Positions 15,060 to 28,494 of a stretch of DNA of 64,000 nt are shown here, in pieces (within the stretch, counting starts at the first letter, position 1; each line of letters starts with the position of its first letter). The translations under genes were made by a program, and so were the position numbers. This DNA comes from Atopsyche davidsoni (lineage: Eukaryota; Arthropoda; Insecta; Trichoptera; Hydrobiosidae). The notes below the pieces were generated by a model. It had not been told where the DNA came from, made no database searches, and worked only from the letters and a program-made list of their open reading frames with translations. Location: positions 12,113,501-12,177,500 of the forward strand of contig JAILWY010000003.1 in NCBI GenBank assembly GCA_022113835.1, read 5' to 3'.

Positions 15060-18000
15060 ATGTTTTGGGGTAAGTTTTGAAGGACATTTCGCTATATTTA
15101 AGACATGTTATAATCACATTCTCCTTTGTGATAATCATTTGCGCAACAAACACCTCGCCATGCTTCTTTTGGGGTGGCTGTGAGGCGCTGCCCACCATGC
15201 TTTTAAAACACGACTGAGGCAGTTGTGCATCTCTATCGATGTAACTCGTGTTCATGATTATTAGTTTGTTGAAGGAAATTGAAGCTTTTCTTATTAATTC
15301 ACACTGTTGACACGTAATAACTGCATACAATGAAGCCGACTCCGAACGTATGTGTGAAAAATTGCAATGTGCAACTTGCCTGCTTTCTCACCTTTGTCCG
15401 TTGTGCATACTTTATACATGTATATACTTCCATATGCCCTAAATTTCATTTTAACGCTAGTCAACCTTATTTTACGGGCCACTCTGCAAATCTATAATGA
15501 TTCGTATAAATTTTGCGATGACTGACGTGATCGCATCGCTTTGGTCCATTTTCACAAGTTGGCTCGTGATTCTGTAAGCCGGTCTCGAATCGTGATTATT
15601 GATTTAAGCTTTTCAGGTGCTCGATGTTTAGCCACAACGAATAGAAAATGTATCATTTACTTACTGCTTATTTAGTAAATTTCTTTAATAATGTTAATAC
15701 AGTTTTAGTTGTATACATGTCTATGTGTAACAACTAGCCACTTCTTTGTGTAGTTACACATGCCAATGTGTGTTTTGTACCTATGATCAATCGTTCAAGT
15801 TTTTATTAAGTATAAGGTTGCTATTATATTCAGTTTTAAATGATTAGGATTTCTGTTTTTCATACTTTCCCAATTTATGGAACTTTTAATTGTGACAATC
15901 ATTTCCATGATTTAATATTGATGGTTTAATATTACTTAATATTGTATTTTATATTACTCAAAGCCACGAAGAAATGACTTCATTTTTATAGTATACTTTA
16001 TTATTGTCATCTGTTCAAATAATTAGTTGCGTATGATATAAAAATAACCTGTTGATATAAAATTGCTTCAGTAGCAGTTTAGATGAGACTTTAAGCTTTT
16101 TTGATCTCTACCGGACAGGTCACTTGTAAAATAAAGCTCAAAGGTCCTTTTGTTAAGGGGGCTTTGGGCTTAGCCAAAAATGTAAAATTTTATTTTTTTA
16201 CCTATTAACCTGCATTAAAAAAAATAAGTTCATAAAAATCTGGAACTCTTACAGAAATTTTTTAAACTGATTTAAAAGAAAAAGAATTCTACTGTATTAT
16301 CTGCACTCTTTTACTTGTTTTACATATCAAAAGACTTGTATAAATAAAACTAATAAATATCCTATAAAATTAACAAACTCATTTATTGCCTGTTTTTCTT
16401 GTTACTTACTATAAAAGTAAGCAAAAAAACAAGGAATAAAAGACCGAATTGCAAAAGGAAGAAGGTGGAAATTGATTGTTAAATTTTTACTATTTAAAAT
16501 ATTTAGATACAAAATATTTTAAGGTAATTGATTTCTAAAAACATATTAAAGGAAAATGCTGGAGACCTAAAATAACTGACAGCCCTTCAAATCTACCACC
16601 ACCAACTCATCCATCTGTGTTGCAAATTCATATGTTTTATTAAGATTTTTTATTCAGATGTTTCATTCATCTCCAGGTCTCATTATGGAGCCGCAAAAGC
16701 GGTACACGCAGACGGTGAAGAAGGCATTCCACATCTCTCATGCCGCCATGGACACAGCCACTGGTGACGGGGAAGTCTGCCAAGTCATGGTGGCCGTAGA
16801 TGGAAAGAACTTCCTCATGTGCACGCTCCAAAAGGCGAAGACCATACAGACCCCCCTGGATCTCTTCTTCCGTGAAGGAGACAAAATCTCATTCATCACA
16901 AATGGTATTTATTACGTTCAGGCTGTGCTGTGCTTGCTATAGCGGGTTTTACACATAATCCTTTTCTGATGTGGTTTTTAATAATATTACCATATTTTTT
17001 ACTACGATTAATGGTTTGATGGTTGAAAACCGTTGTTCAAATAGTAATAATTTTTAAAAATATTTTTGGACTTTTCTGTTAAAAATTCTAATCTGTAAGA
17101 TTTAAGTAATATATGAATATGGATCACATTTATAACTTTCGCAGATCAAGTCCCAATGTGCAGTGATATCCCGAAAATCACTTTTAAATAATAAATGGCT
17201 TAGTAAAACCATTTCATTGCTTGTTGGCTCTTAACCAAGAGTTTGTTTTCAACCAATTTCTGTCCTTAAATCCCATCACACTGATGCTATTGCTCATTGA
17301 TTTGTACTATCATGTGTCAATACTATTTTTTTTAACAAATTATTTTGTGTAAAATTCAATACATATAAGCATCTTAATCTTTTTGATAACGTAATAAATC
17401 TTTTCTAGTTAATTTTTTTCATTAGTACCCAATATTCAACGTGACTATAAATATTACGTAATTTTATTTGTATGTGAACAGCTGCCGAGCATAAAACATG
17501 TTTATAATCTCTAAAGCAACGAACACCTCTTGAAGTTTGGGTCCCAAGAGATATAAAATAATGTAGAAAATATTATTGGATTTTTGAAGCCAGCTTCATA
17601 TTGTATTCAATTTCAAAGTGCTTTGGATTTGAAAAAAGTATTATTTATTATATTATGTAAATTATCCTATTAGGTAAGTCGCACGTTCACCTAACTGGCT
17701 ACCTGGATCCTGACCTCGAGGAAGAGTTGGAAGGAGAGGATGAAGAGGATGATGTCGGTTTCGAAGACGAGGATGTTCCCAGCATTCTTCAAGCCCCCAC
17801 TCAAACCAAAAAAGACAAGAAAAGGAAACACGAAGAAGAATCTTCGTCTCCTCCTGCTCAACTAACCAAAAAGCAGAGGGTAATTCTTTATTTTAATAAG
17901 GAACAAGGAATTGTTTGACATACAGCACTATATAATAGGTTTAAGTTTTGATCGCAATGTTTGACCAAATGTTTATTGATAATTCCAGAAAGAACTAGCG

Positions 18001-19565
18001 AGGAAGAAGCGTGAGGAAGATGCCAAGAAGGCCAACAAGAATGAAGGCAGCGACTCCGAAGCCAGTTCTGATGATGATGGCATGGACGTCAGGAAATTAC
18101 TGGAAGAAGATGCTGATACAGATGAGAATGATGATTCTTATCTTCCTAACGAGAGCACTGCCACCGTAGATGACGAGGACAGGTGAAATCAACAATTTTT
18201 TAAGACAATTTGTATAATATAGTGAGCTGCAAAAAAAATTGAGAATTATTTGCCCTATGATAGAAACTACGTTGTAATGGTGTTATTTCTTTGGCTTTGT
18301 GCTAATTATTATTACTAAATTCAATCACATAAACATTGCTTTGATTTACAGTGTTCACATTTAATTGTTTACAAATTTTTCATCTTCCTGTGTTCAGCTG
18401 ACACGGCTGTGCTCTTGAATGTCCTGGAAAGATCCAGATTGTATTTAAAAAATTCAAATTTCTACAAGTTAACATAATGCCAATCTATTGTAGCAATCTA
18501 TTTTTTTTTTTGTCTACCCACAAATGCATGTGGCATTAAAGAGTATTGTGACGTCACTTATTATCCTGCTGACTATTATCATACTTTGAATTATTGGGAC
18601 AGTTTTATGAAAAAGAATTTATAATAATTTTTCAACAGTGATGATGATGAGGATGAGGAAGAAGATGATGATGATGATTCAGATGAAAACTCCACTCCTC
18701 AGTCCACTCCTAACAAAAGGGATCAGAAAAAGCAACAGCAGACTCCCCAGCAGAATGGACACTCTGATAAGAAAAAGAAGGTATGTTCAATGCAATTTTA
18801 GGTAAACAGTGCATACAGAACAACAGTTTCAAAAAAACTTGTATAAGATGGAGGGAATAAAATTAAATGGCATGCTTTTGAGATCTTAATTATTTGAATA
18901 AAATAAGTCTTAAAGCTTTAAAAAACATGATTCTTCTTTCTGTGACACATTGCGATCGCGGGCCGTATCTTTGACATGACTGCGATAGAGGCTAGAGAAA
19001 AATTATATTTAATGTGCGAGTATCAAACATGTAATATTTATAATGGTTATGTAATATACCCAATGAAATGTCAGTCAGTATGTAAATCAATGTGAAATAA
19101 GCTATAATTTTGAGTACTATGTGTATATTTTTTGTTAATTTTTATATAAAATTACAGGGAAAGGAAGCTGAAAAAGAGAACAAAGCTGAATCAGTAGAAA
19201 AATCACCGGCAACACTAGGTAAAGATAAAAAAGTTCTCGCTGGAAACGTAGCCATCGAGGATCTCAAGATTGGCTCCGGGGCCGTTGCCAAATCTGGCAA
19301 AATGGTCAGTGTTTTCTATGAAGGAAGACTGAAGAATAATAACAAGATGTTCGACAGCTGCTCAAAGAACCCCGCCTTTAAATTCCGACTGGGAAAGAAA
19401 GAAGTCATCTCTGGGTGGGATGTCGGAATAATCGGGATGAAGGTCGGAGGAAAGCGGAGAGTAGTCTGCCCGCCCGGGATGGCCTACGGCAACAAAGGGT
19501 CTCCTCCAATCATCCCCCCTAACGCCACATTAATCTTCGAAGTTGAACTTAAAGGAGTAAACTAA
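15060..19565 (+). CDS. FKBP46: Nucleolar peptidyl-prolyl isomerase, FKBP46/FKBP39 type (6 coding exons)
   Basis: Coding exons 15060-15069, 16677-16904, 17674-17879, 17989-18182, 18639-18780 and 19158-19565 join in frame to 395 residues plus stop; all junctions are GT-AG. The first exon has just ATG TTT TGG G before GTAAGT, giving the N-terminus MFWGLIMEP that is typical of insect FKBP46/39. An N-terminal nucleoplasmin-like domain (about 1-95) is followed by long Asp/Glu and Lys-rich tracts (about 98-285; nuclear/nucleolar, histone or nucleic-acid binding in the family) and a C-terminal FKBP domain (about 290-395). The isomerase pocket residues are present: Tyr of VFYEG, Phe-Asp of MFDSC, Val-Ile and Trp of EVISGW, Tyr of AYGNKG, Ile of PPIIPP. 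Family members act as prolyl isomerases and histone chaperones. A start at 16658 inside the intron-exon boundary gives a longer single-exon frame but lacks the conserved MFWG and is rejected. Confidence 0.93.
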
Positions 19566-20027
19566 GTCAAATCGATTCAGTGTGAATGTTCACTGTGAAG
19601 TGTGAATGGACTGAAAAGGGATCAATCTGAAAATATCTGTTTGAGAGTCATCCGAGTGTTTGCATTTATATTACTATTCTCATACTTCATAGCTCAAAAT
19701 TTGCCTAATTTTAAGTATATTTAATTTTTATATCTGATTTATATTTTTACGGATATAAGAATTTAATATTACGGAAGACAAATTTTGCACTTGTGAATAT
19801 CCCCATAAGTATATCATACATGTGAAACTATAATCATTCTTATTAGTAATTAAATGTCTCTAGAGACAGCACATTGCATAGGTATTTTATTTTTTATGTC
19901 TTTTTTTTTTATTTTAACAACGTTTTAACTCTGAGAAGTCTGTGTTCTATCGGTGTCTATGTTAATCAGAAAATCAGAATATGACTACATTTTAAATTCA
20001 TGAACTCCTGTAATCTGACTTTAAGTA

Positions 20028-20033
20028 AATAAA
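20028..20033 (+). terminator. Candidate polyadenylation signal of FKBP46
   Basis: AATAAA about 460 bp after the stop codon, in AT-rich sequence. Other A/T-rich variants occur upstream, so the used site is uncertain. Confidence 0.4.
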
Positions 20034-20990
20034 TAAGCTATTAAGTATATAATTTTGTATAATTTCTATTTAAAAAAATGGGTTGTATAGTAGCTGTCCG
20101 AGGCCCTCTTAGGTGAGGCCTCGACCGCAAACCTGCAAATGTCACCATCATGTTGAGCCAAAAATAGCAAGTCCTTGTTGGTGTGGTGCTAAATACACAA
20201 ATTAAAAAAAATGGCAAGTATCACACGAGTCAGGAGCTTTTAATCTCTTGGGTAATTGAAAAAATAAACACTTGACTGCCATCTTACCAATCGAGTCACC
20301 AATTTCACTTTGTTTTTTATTTTAATTTTATAGCAAGGGTAAGTTGCAAAATAATCTTAAACATTTTTTTGTAATTCAAAACAAGGAATAACTTTCAGGA
20401 TGGGTTTTGTTACGAGGCAGATTTTTTATGAATTCAAGGTTTAAAACAGAAACAGTGTAATTTTAAAAATTTATTTCTAAAGATTACAGCCAAGTTTTAA
20501 ACATAACATGGTATGACTCCTTTTGAGCAGGATAGTCAATTAATCAATTAAGAATTTGATAATAAACAGGTCAATGAATATCGGTGTTAAATGTTTATTT
20601 TATTTTAACATTGATACTACAGGACAAATTGAATGTTATCTAATGTTAAAAAATAAAACATGAGGTAAGATATAAATATAAATAACAATATCAGAAAAAA
20701 AACAATGTGGAAAATAATACATTGTTTCTTATTTGGTATTTTTAGGAATGGTTAAAAAACATTGTTCCCTTGGATTAATCTTCTTCATATTTTAATAGCA
20801 CAGTTATATTTCCAAATTAAAAAGTGAATCTTCTAAAAAAAACATGTTACAAATAGTTTTGAAAGACAGTAAAACAATGCTAAATATTAAAATGACATTG
20901 TAATATAACAGAACATGTTTATAATTATATTAGGAATAAAGTTCAGATATATTCATAATTATTACAATCTTTTTAGCAGTTTAGATAGTC
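20034..20990. other. Convergent intergenic region
   Basis: Holds the 3' ends of the plus-strand FKBP46 and the minus-strand C18orf32 homologue. TTTATT at 20594-20599 (AATAAA on the minus strand) may serve the latter. No coding potential seen. Confidence 0.4.
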
Positions 20991-20991
20991 A

Positions 20992-21240
20992 TTATTCTGC
21001 TTTATTTTTTAAGGCCTCTGTAGTTTCAGTTTTCGGGTCGGAATCTTTATCTTTTACTGCTGATTTGTTTGGGAAAGGACAGACTCCGCCTTTGCAGGAG
21101 AAAGGAAATTCTGTCTCCACTACTTCTCCCTTTTCATTTTTCTTTGCCCACGGATTCCAAAACTTCAGGACGTACGGTTGAATAAACTTATGCCACAGGT
21201 AGAGCAGCACAGGGATGAATATACACGGAACACAAACCAT
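20992..21240 (-). CDS. C18orf32/UPF0729 family small membrane-associated protein
   Basis: 82 residues beginning MVCVPCIFIPVLLYLWHKF, with the paired Cys near the N-terminus, one hydrophobic segment (about 4-18), then the conserved WNPWAKK block and a second Cys pair (about 49-54, SCKGGVC). The C-terminal third is charged and Lys/Asp/Glu-rich. This matches the whole length of the UPF0729 family, whose vertebrate member C18orf32 is found on ER and lipid droplets; its molecular function is not established. The coding part is a single exon. An acceptor (ttaattttcag) lies five bases upstream of ATG, so a 5'UTR exon is expected; a good donor (ttatcag|gtacg) on the minus strand near 21960 fits. It would then start head-to-head with CCT3. 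Confidence 0.85.
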   Translation of the reverse strand: MVCVPCIFIPVLLYLWHKFIQPYVLKFWNPWAKKNEKGEVVETEFPFSCKGGVCPFPNKSAVKDKDSDPKTETTEALKNKAE

Positions 21241-21245
21241 TTTGT

Positions 21246-21960
21246 CTGAAAATTAAATATACATGTTATAAATGTCATTTAACAGCTTAATAGCGCGGTA
21301 GCAAACCAGTATCCTTGATTGGCAAGCAGAAAGAGCAATGAACTATAAATAAATACCAATGGAAAGTATTAAATTCAGCACCAGAGCAGGCTGACGAGCA
21401 TTCTAGAGAAAACTAGCAAATATAGACCATTTCTATGATACTTATACCCTACGCCAACCTATGGTGTGTGGCACTCTCATTCTGATTGAGTAGAATTTTT
21501 TATGAAAATAAAAAAAATGTTAAGTGTATTGAATAAAGAGTCCAATAGAGTAAAACCTTAGGAAAACAAGCCAAGAGCAAGAGTATGTGTTTAAACAGTA
21601 GTACCGCCAATTATAAATAAATTTAAGTAATTATAATAATTCCAAGAAAGTATCACATTTGTGTGATATTATTAGAAAAACAACTCAAATTACTACAATA
21701 CGATTCTATATTTTCCTGTTTTTACATTACCGTAAATATTGTATTTTATAGTATTGTTTTACTTTTTATCTTTAGAGTAAATAAGAAACTGTGGAAGAAT
21801 AAAAATTAATATAATAGTGTTGTTACTTGTAAAAAAAATCAAGAATTAACCTTGTTATAGTTGTATAAAATACCTTGACTATTTAATTATGCATGCCTTA
21901 GGTGCATGCATGGCGAGGTTGTAATGTTTGTTTATTCCCAATTAAAAAAATATTCGTACC
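21246..21960 (-). other. Probable 5'UTR intron of the C18orf32 homologue
   Basis: Minus-strand acceptor at 21246-21247 and a strong donor CAG|GTACGA near 21960. The interval is AT-rich with no frame. The upstream exon and promoter would fall around 21962-22100. The donor choice is inference. Confidence 0.45.
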
Positions 21961-22714
21961 TGATAACTGAATTCAATAATTTAAAATATTTTATATCAAA
22001 ATCCAGACGAAGATCTAGTTGTTGCTCGAGTAAAAATTTAAGAAAATATCGAATTTAATACACTCAAAACCTGCTTATTGTGACATTGACTTTTGTTTTC
22101 ACTCGCATTTGACGTTTGCTCTTTGCTTCCGTCTTTTATCAAATCATCTGCTCTATGTAGTTCTTTTGTTAAATCTAAAGCTATATAGTATATCTCGTCT
22201 ATGGTTAAAAAGTAGACGACACGTTGTATTAAATTATGGAGGTTATTGATTTTAACAAATAAAAAACTTTTTATTTAATTTGGTTTCTGATTGCTCATAT
22301 TTTTTTGAAATCAAATCAAATTATTGTTTATTTTTATTGTCTTGACTTTATTTTTACGATTTGATTTTTAGTATCAGAAAAAATATGCATCTATTTGGAA
22401 TATCTTAATTTACTTTGATTTTATAAAATCTACCGAGTAAAAGTTTAGAAACAAAAGCAAACGGCGTTATTTTTAATTTGTTATTTTTTCCAGATTTGTT
22501 CTATTCATTCTAGAAAAAAATTGTTTCTGGTGTGCATGCGGCCAGTTTGATTATTATTTATTTGGCATCTCTGTTTGACGTATGGGTATTCGTATATGCG
22601 TCTCTTTTTGGCGGAAGATTGTTCGAATGACAGGTCTTCCGACATCATAACCAAAGATCTCGAGGGGCCCACGCGACTTTGCTTTTCAAAAAACGTGATC
22701 CAAAGTTTCTCAAA

Positions 22715-25700
22715 ATGTACGGAGGACAAGCGCCTATCTTAGTTTTAAGTAAGTATATCTACTTATTATAATGAAAATTGTTTTTTTAATTACTAGACAC
22801 TTATTATGGCTTTATGTTTAGGTCAAAACACAAAGAGGGAGTCGGGGCGGAAAGTTCAGATTGAGAATGTGAACGCCGGAAAGGTATGATTGAAATACTC
22901 AATAATAATATGTATAATAAAATTGATATTTACTACAATTAAAAGCTCCTTTTCAATTTGTTCAACCAAAACCCATTAAGTTAGTAATCTGATGTATACC
23001 AAATATTATCAAGTTGTGTGGGTGTCAACATTTAACATGGTTGTTGAGCTGTGAGTTTGTGATTTTTAGTCAATCGCAGATGTCATCAGGACATGCTTGG
23101 GCCCCCGGGCTATGCTGAAAATGTTGATGGACCCTATGGGAGGAATTGTTATGACAAATGATGGTAATGCAATCCTCCGTGAGATCACCGTCCAACACCC
23201 TGCTGCCAAGTCTATGATTGAAATTGCAAGGACACAAGATGAAGAGGTATTTAATGAAAAAACATTAAGGATCATAAATAACAAACATTTTAAATATGCA
23301 AAAATATATTGTGTTGAGTCATACTATTATAAGTATTTATGTATTATCTCTGTTTATTGAATATTTGGAAATATTTAAGTTTTATTACCAAAATTCACAT
23401 TCACATTGAATATAATTTCGATAAAAGTTAATTCCACAATTTACTCAGTTTAATAAAAGCTTGAATAAAAAATTATTTTCGAACCGTGTGCTTCATACGC
23501 ATGATCGGTATCAAAGCTCTCCGAAATTTAAAGAAAATTGTACCTTTCCAGGTAGGTGACGGCACAACTTCAGTTATTGTTCTGGCGGGAGAGATTTTGG
23601 CTGTGTCAGAGCAGTTTCTTCAGCAGAACATCCACCCTACTACTATCATCCGGCAGTACCGCCGTGCCTTGGAGGACGCTGTCCAGATCCTCGAGACCAA
23701 GGCCGCCGTGCCTATTGATGTCAACAATAGGGAGAAGCTTAAAGATGTGGTATGTTTATTATCTCATTAGGATCAAAACATAGGAACTGCCATTTAATTT
23801 ATTTAACCCTTTTCCATTGTTATATTACTTGTAACTATCTATCTTCAACAGTACAGGAAGTCTTTATTCAACCAAATGTATACAATTTCTTTACTTTTAC
23901 TCAGAGAAAATTATTATGCATAAATTGTGCAAAATAACAATCAATATATCTTCTTATTAGCATGATATTTTTAAAATTTAGGCTACCAAGACCGGTGTCT
24001 TTTTAAAAAGTCTAACTGCAGCATGTTTCACTTTTTACACTAATGAGCACAATAATTTCATAAGGATCTGATGCATATGGCTTAGAACATGCATCCATTG
24101 GTTGTGGCACATAATCTTAATTGAAATAGTATTCAGAAAAGATTAAATTTCTCATGTATTTAGATATATAAAGTCATTTATAAAGAAACGTCAATTTCAT
24201 TTCTGCAGGTCCGTTCCTGTGTTGGGACCAAGTTCATTGGTCGCTGGTCAGAGCTGGCAGTGAACATTGCACTGGACGCTGTGCAAACTGTCATGTTGAC
24301 TGAGAATGGTCGCACCGAAGTCGACATCAAGCGGTTAGTATAATTTATTATGGTCAACGAACATTAGCCAATTGTATCATTATTAAAGGTCTCACAGTGG
24401 AGTTGAACAGGCTTATTTAGGGCCACCATCGTAGAGAAGATGGAATGCAAGGTCATAAAGGGTCATTAGGAGTGCAGTTTTAAGATTATACTGACATATT
24501 GTTTGTAACGACTGGAAAATTTAATACTTTTAAAAATTCAACATTCAATTCAGTAATTCAAATTTATATAATTGAGTAAGCAGTAATTTTCATGAAAAAT
24601 CAACCTTATATATACTGGATAAATAAAATATCTATATATCTAGTTTTAAAAATAAAAGATGTGGTTTGTATAAGCTGAAGATTTATTAGATCATTAATGA
24701 TTGTTATATAAAAGCATATATTTTTTAATATTACAGTTATGCTAAAGTAGAGAAGATTCCTGGAGGCTCCATAGATGAGTCATGCGTGCTCAGCGGAGTG
24801 ATGTTGAACAAGGATGTGACACATGCTAAGATGAGGAGGTATATCGAGAACCCTCGCATCATCCTCCTCGACTGCCCCCTCGAGTACAAGAAGGGGGAGA
24901 GTCAGACCAATGTGGAGATTATGGGAGAGCAGGTAGATCATTATAATTTATTTTTAACAATTGGTTAAGTACACTTTATTTATATTCAGCATGCGTTTTA
25001 AATAAAATAAAAGTATACTAGATTACTACACTTTGGTAAAATATTTTTTTTTTAAATAAACATGTAGCTTATAGACCTAAATTTGCATAATGTACCTTAA
25101 ACTCAATGTGAGGTTTGGTTAGAAAGAAGATTATCCAACATTTTAATATAGTATTTGGCTGAATTCCATTTTAATACTTAAAATAAAATACTTTTGTGAT
25201 TTTCGTAAACCTTTCACATTGGGATTATCAAACTGAGTAGTTGTAACTCTCAGTTTGATAATGCCAACGTGAAAGGTTGCATGTAAAACTGCATGTTAAA
25301 ATTTAAAATCTACGATATAATAATGTAACTAAATGCTTGGTGTGTTCGGTTGCAGGACTTTACTCGCATGCTGCAGCTGGAGGAGGAGCACGTGCTGCGC
25401 CTGTGCAACGAAATCATTGCTCTCAAGCCCGATGTTGTATTTACCGAGAAGGGAGTTTCTGACCTCGCTCAGCATTATCTCCTCAAGGCTGGCATCACTG
25501 CCATCAGGAGGTTTGACTTATCTTTGTTAGAATAGTATTCAGTACCAACTCTCACTGCAACCTGAGTTAACTATTGCATTTTGAGGCCATGAATGAAATG
25601 AATATGTTTGATACTTTCAGAGTCCGCAAGTCTGATAACAACCGTATTGCGCGCGCCTGTGGAGCTACCGTCGTCAACAGGACAGAGGAGCTCAAGGACA

Positions 25701-27386
25701 CAGACGTGGGCACGGGTGCTGGACTTTTTGAAATCAAGAAGTTTGGAGACGAATACTTCACATATGTTACCAAGTGCAAGGACCCTAAGGTATGAGCTGT
25801 ATATATTCATGTCTTCTTGAGAACAAATAATGTTTATTCATCACAAATATTAGTAACAATCATTATAAATATCAAGCATTATACCCAATATATGGTCCAA
25901 TAAAAAATAATACATTCTGGTTTTCAGGCCTGCACCATCTTACTGAGAGGCGCCTCCAAGGACGTTCTCAATGAGACCGAAAGGAATCTCCAAGATGCTC
26001 TTCATGTTGCCCGTAATCTCGTAAGTTATCAGCACTCTAGATGGGTATTATTATTTACTAGTAATGTAGCCCGTCACAAAATGACGAATTTGATGAACGA
26101 TGCGTCTAAATTCTCGCGGTGAACGACATCTCGCGGCGAAGAAGTGAATCATATAATTCGTACATATTGAAATTCGCTAAAGCATATTTTAAAGTTTATG
26201 AATGAAAATATTATCCTATCGTCTTGAAATTCGGCACATAGCTGCGGAAAAATTTACTTAACTTATGTGCAAAAAATCAGCGTTGTATCTTTTAAGATAT
26301 TCTATACAGAACGGAAAAACGAAACATACATACAAACATACACACAATGGCTATTATTATAGTAGATAGATTTTCTGCAGTACTTTCCAATACTGCACGA
26401 AGATGTTAAGTTTCTTATGAACCATGAACTGTCCACAGATGTTGGCTCCCAAGCTGGTGGCAGGAGGCGGTGCTGTGGAGATGCAAGTGTCACAAGCGCT
26501 GTCCAACTGTAAGGACTTCCCTGAAAACTCACCATACAAGGCCGTTGCGTCGGCTCTGGGTTAGTACTGCACATATAAATTATATAATTATTAAATATTT
26601 ATGAAATCTTATAATATTTTATATAAAAACGACAGAAACAATAATCTATAAAGCAATGCTTTCCTTGAGGGATGTGGTTTGTTTGTCACCTTAATTTGTA
26701 ATGCAACAATATCATTTAAATATTTTTATATTCTGCAGAAATCATTCCTCGTACGCTGGCTCAGAATTGCGGTGCTAACACCATCCGCACTCTCACCGCC
26801 CTACGTGCCAAACACACGGCCGCCCCGCCCGGCATTTCCTGTCCATTTGGTATTGATGGGGAGACCGGCGAGATTGTTGACATGAGCGTGCGCGGCGTCT
26901 GGGAGCCCCTCAGTGTCAAGCTGCAGGTCAGTACATCTGAATTTAACAAGATTAGTTGGATAATTATGATATTTGGATAACCTTCCTTCCGCTTTTTCGG
27001 TGCACTCTTAGTCATTGTGAAACATTGCACGTATTTTATTGAGTATCACGTATCACTCTGTCTATTTCCATATGGGTATCCATCACAGTGACCTTGTCTG
27101 GCCATCCCAAGTATGAATTATTTATCGAGGTATAAATAGTCTTTAATGGTGATATAATCGGCTTCCGTTTTTATCTGGGCGGTTCTGACTATCCACTTCT
27201 TTGTATAAAAGTGTCAGTATATCACCAAAATTTATATTCAATATTATTAATAAATTCTAGACCTACAAGACAGCCGTAGAGACAGCGATCCTCCTCCTCC
27301 GCATTGATGACATTGTATCTGGATCCAAGAAACGAGATGGAGCTGGAGAGGGAGCCACACCATCCCAGATGGCCGCTATGGAGTAA
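22715..27386 (+). CDS. CCT3: T-complex protein 1 subunit gamma (CCT3), 12 coding exons
   Basis: Exons 22715-22748, 22822-22883, 23070-23246, 23552-23749, 24209-24333, 24737-24932, 25356-25510, 25621-25789, 25928-26020, 26439-26559, 26739-26926 and 27261-27386 join in frame to 547 residues plus stop, close to the usual 545. It is one of eight subunits of the cytosolic TRiC/CCT ring, which folds actin, tubulin and many WD proteins using ATP. Group II chaperonin motifs are all visible: GPRAMLKMLMDP with NDG (about 43-64), GDGTTS (93-98), the subunit-gamma start MYGGQAPILVLS, RTDNN-like RKSDNNRIARACGA in the apical domain, and GGGAVEMQ (412-419). The tail SGSKKRDGAGEG is Lys/Gly-rich as in other gamma subunits. 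Introns range from 73 to about 460 bp and two of them hold repeats (25209-25277, 26050-26375). Confidence 0.97.
25209..25277. mobile_element. Miniature foldback element in CCT3 intron 6
   Basis: Arms of about 30 bp (aacctttcacattgggatta... and its reverse complement) around a short loop. The arm consensus cctttcacgttggcattatc is also found in both arms of the larger foldback at 40907-41222, so the two belong to one family. It interrupts only the intron. Confidence 0.65.
26050..26375 (+). repeat. Probable interspersed repeat in CCT3 intron 9
   Basis: Segment with gtagcccgtcac at its start, cttgaaattcggcacatagc in the middle, and a (CATA/CAAA)n tail followed by attattatagtagata. Such tail structures are typical of short non-LTR derived repeats in insects. 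GC-richer than the rest of the intron. Class assignment is tentative. Confidence 0.4.
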
Positions 27387-28223
27387 TCACCACCCTTCGC
27401 GCTCCCATTGGTGCTTCTGTATCATCAGCATTCTTCACGTATTATTATTTAGGTTATAAATTGGCTCACTATCACCAATATCAAGCTCCCAGTCATTTAA
27501 AAAATACTACAAGTCAAAGATTTGTTTTTAATTTCTGATTTTTAAGTTTTGTTTTTATAGAAATCTAGAAAATCAATTGGATTGTAATATGAGGTTAATC
27601 ACCCAGATTTGAACCTCTACAATTTAAGACAGCTTTGGCTACTCCTTAAGATGCATGCTGAAGATGTGAAAAAATATGAATGCTCAGTAATACAGCAACT
27701 TGCTTAAAATTTAATTAATTTTTTATATTTTATCATTTTCTATGGTTGAAACTTTGGTGTTATAAAATTATCGTATGTCTGAGGACAAGTTTGTTACTTG
27801 CACTCGAGGGCAAAGCAGGCAGTGTGGTGAGCCGAACTATGAAGATCAACACGCATTTACGTCCTTAACACATAAATTTTTTTTGTAATTAAATTTATAA
27901 TAATTATATCTGTTAAGCTTACTTTAGTTTCACTTATATTTATTTCAAACCGTTCTTCAAATTTGTCTTTGTATGTCAGAATCAATATGGTCGTGAGATT
28001 TTGCGATCTCAGGAAATCTCAATCTTATATTATGCGATACGATTATTTTAAAAAATAGCTACAATCATTTTTCACCTTATTGTTAAGGTAATGAAGTGAC
28101 TTTATAATAATAAATGCTTTAATTTACTACTTTGTTGTTTGTCTTTATCTTTTTATTAGTAATTTACTTTTATATATATAAAAAAACGTGACTTGTATAT
28201 GAACAGTGACATGATGAAATAGA
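27387..28223. other. CCT3 3'UTR and spacer
   Basis: AT-rich. AATAAA at 28109-28114 is a possible distal polyadenylation signal about 720 bp after the CCT3 stop. No frame is supported. Confidence 0.4.
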
Positions 28224-28229
28224 TATAAA
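28224..28229 (+). promoter_or_regulatory. Possible TATA box of the SCPx-like gene
   Basis: TATAAA 271 bp upstream of the start codon. In such AT-rich DNA this match could be chance, and no initiator is obvious. Confidence 0.2.
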
Positions 28230-28494
28230 CCACACATCAAAGGTTTACAAACAAAAGTACACTAGTACCTTCTACATAAGGCTGCCAGGCGAGCAGTCGG
28301 AAGCAATTAGAGCTAATTGGGGCAGTGTCTTGTTTAGAATGCATCTAGAATTTGCTTTGGTGCACACAGGAAGACCACAAAGGGTTTTATTTTACTCGAA
28401 GATTACTTTTCATGGGTTGCTTTTTGAAGGAGTTTCTAGTCCGGTGATCATCGTAAGTCTAATTCAATAAAACAAGTAACTAGCAAGATTTAAT

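Noticed and set aside
16658..16676. ATG at 16658 as the start of FKBP46
   Set aside because: It lies in the intron before the tctccag acceptor; the upstream 10-nt exon restores the conserved N-terminus and the frame.
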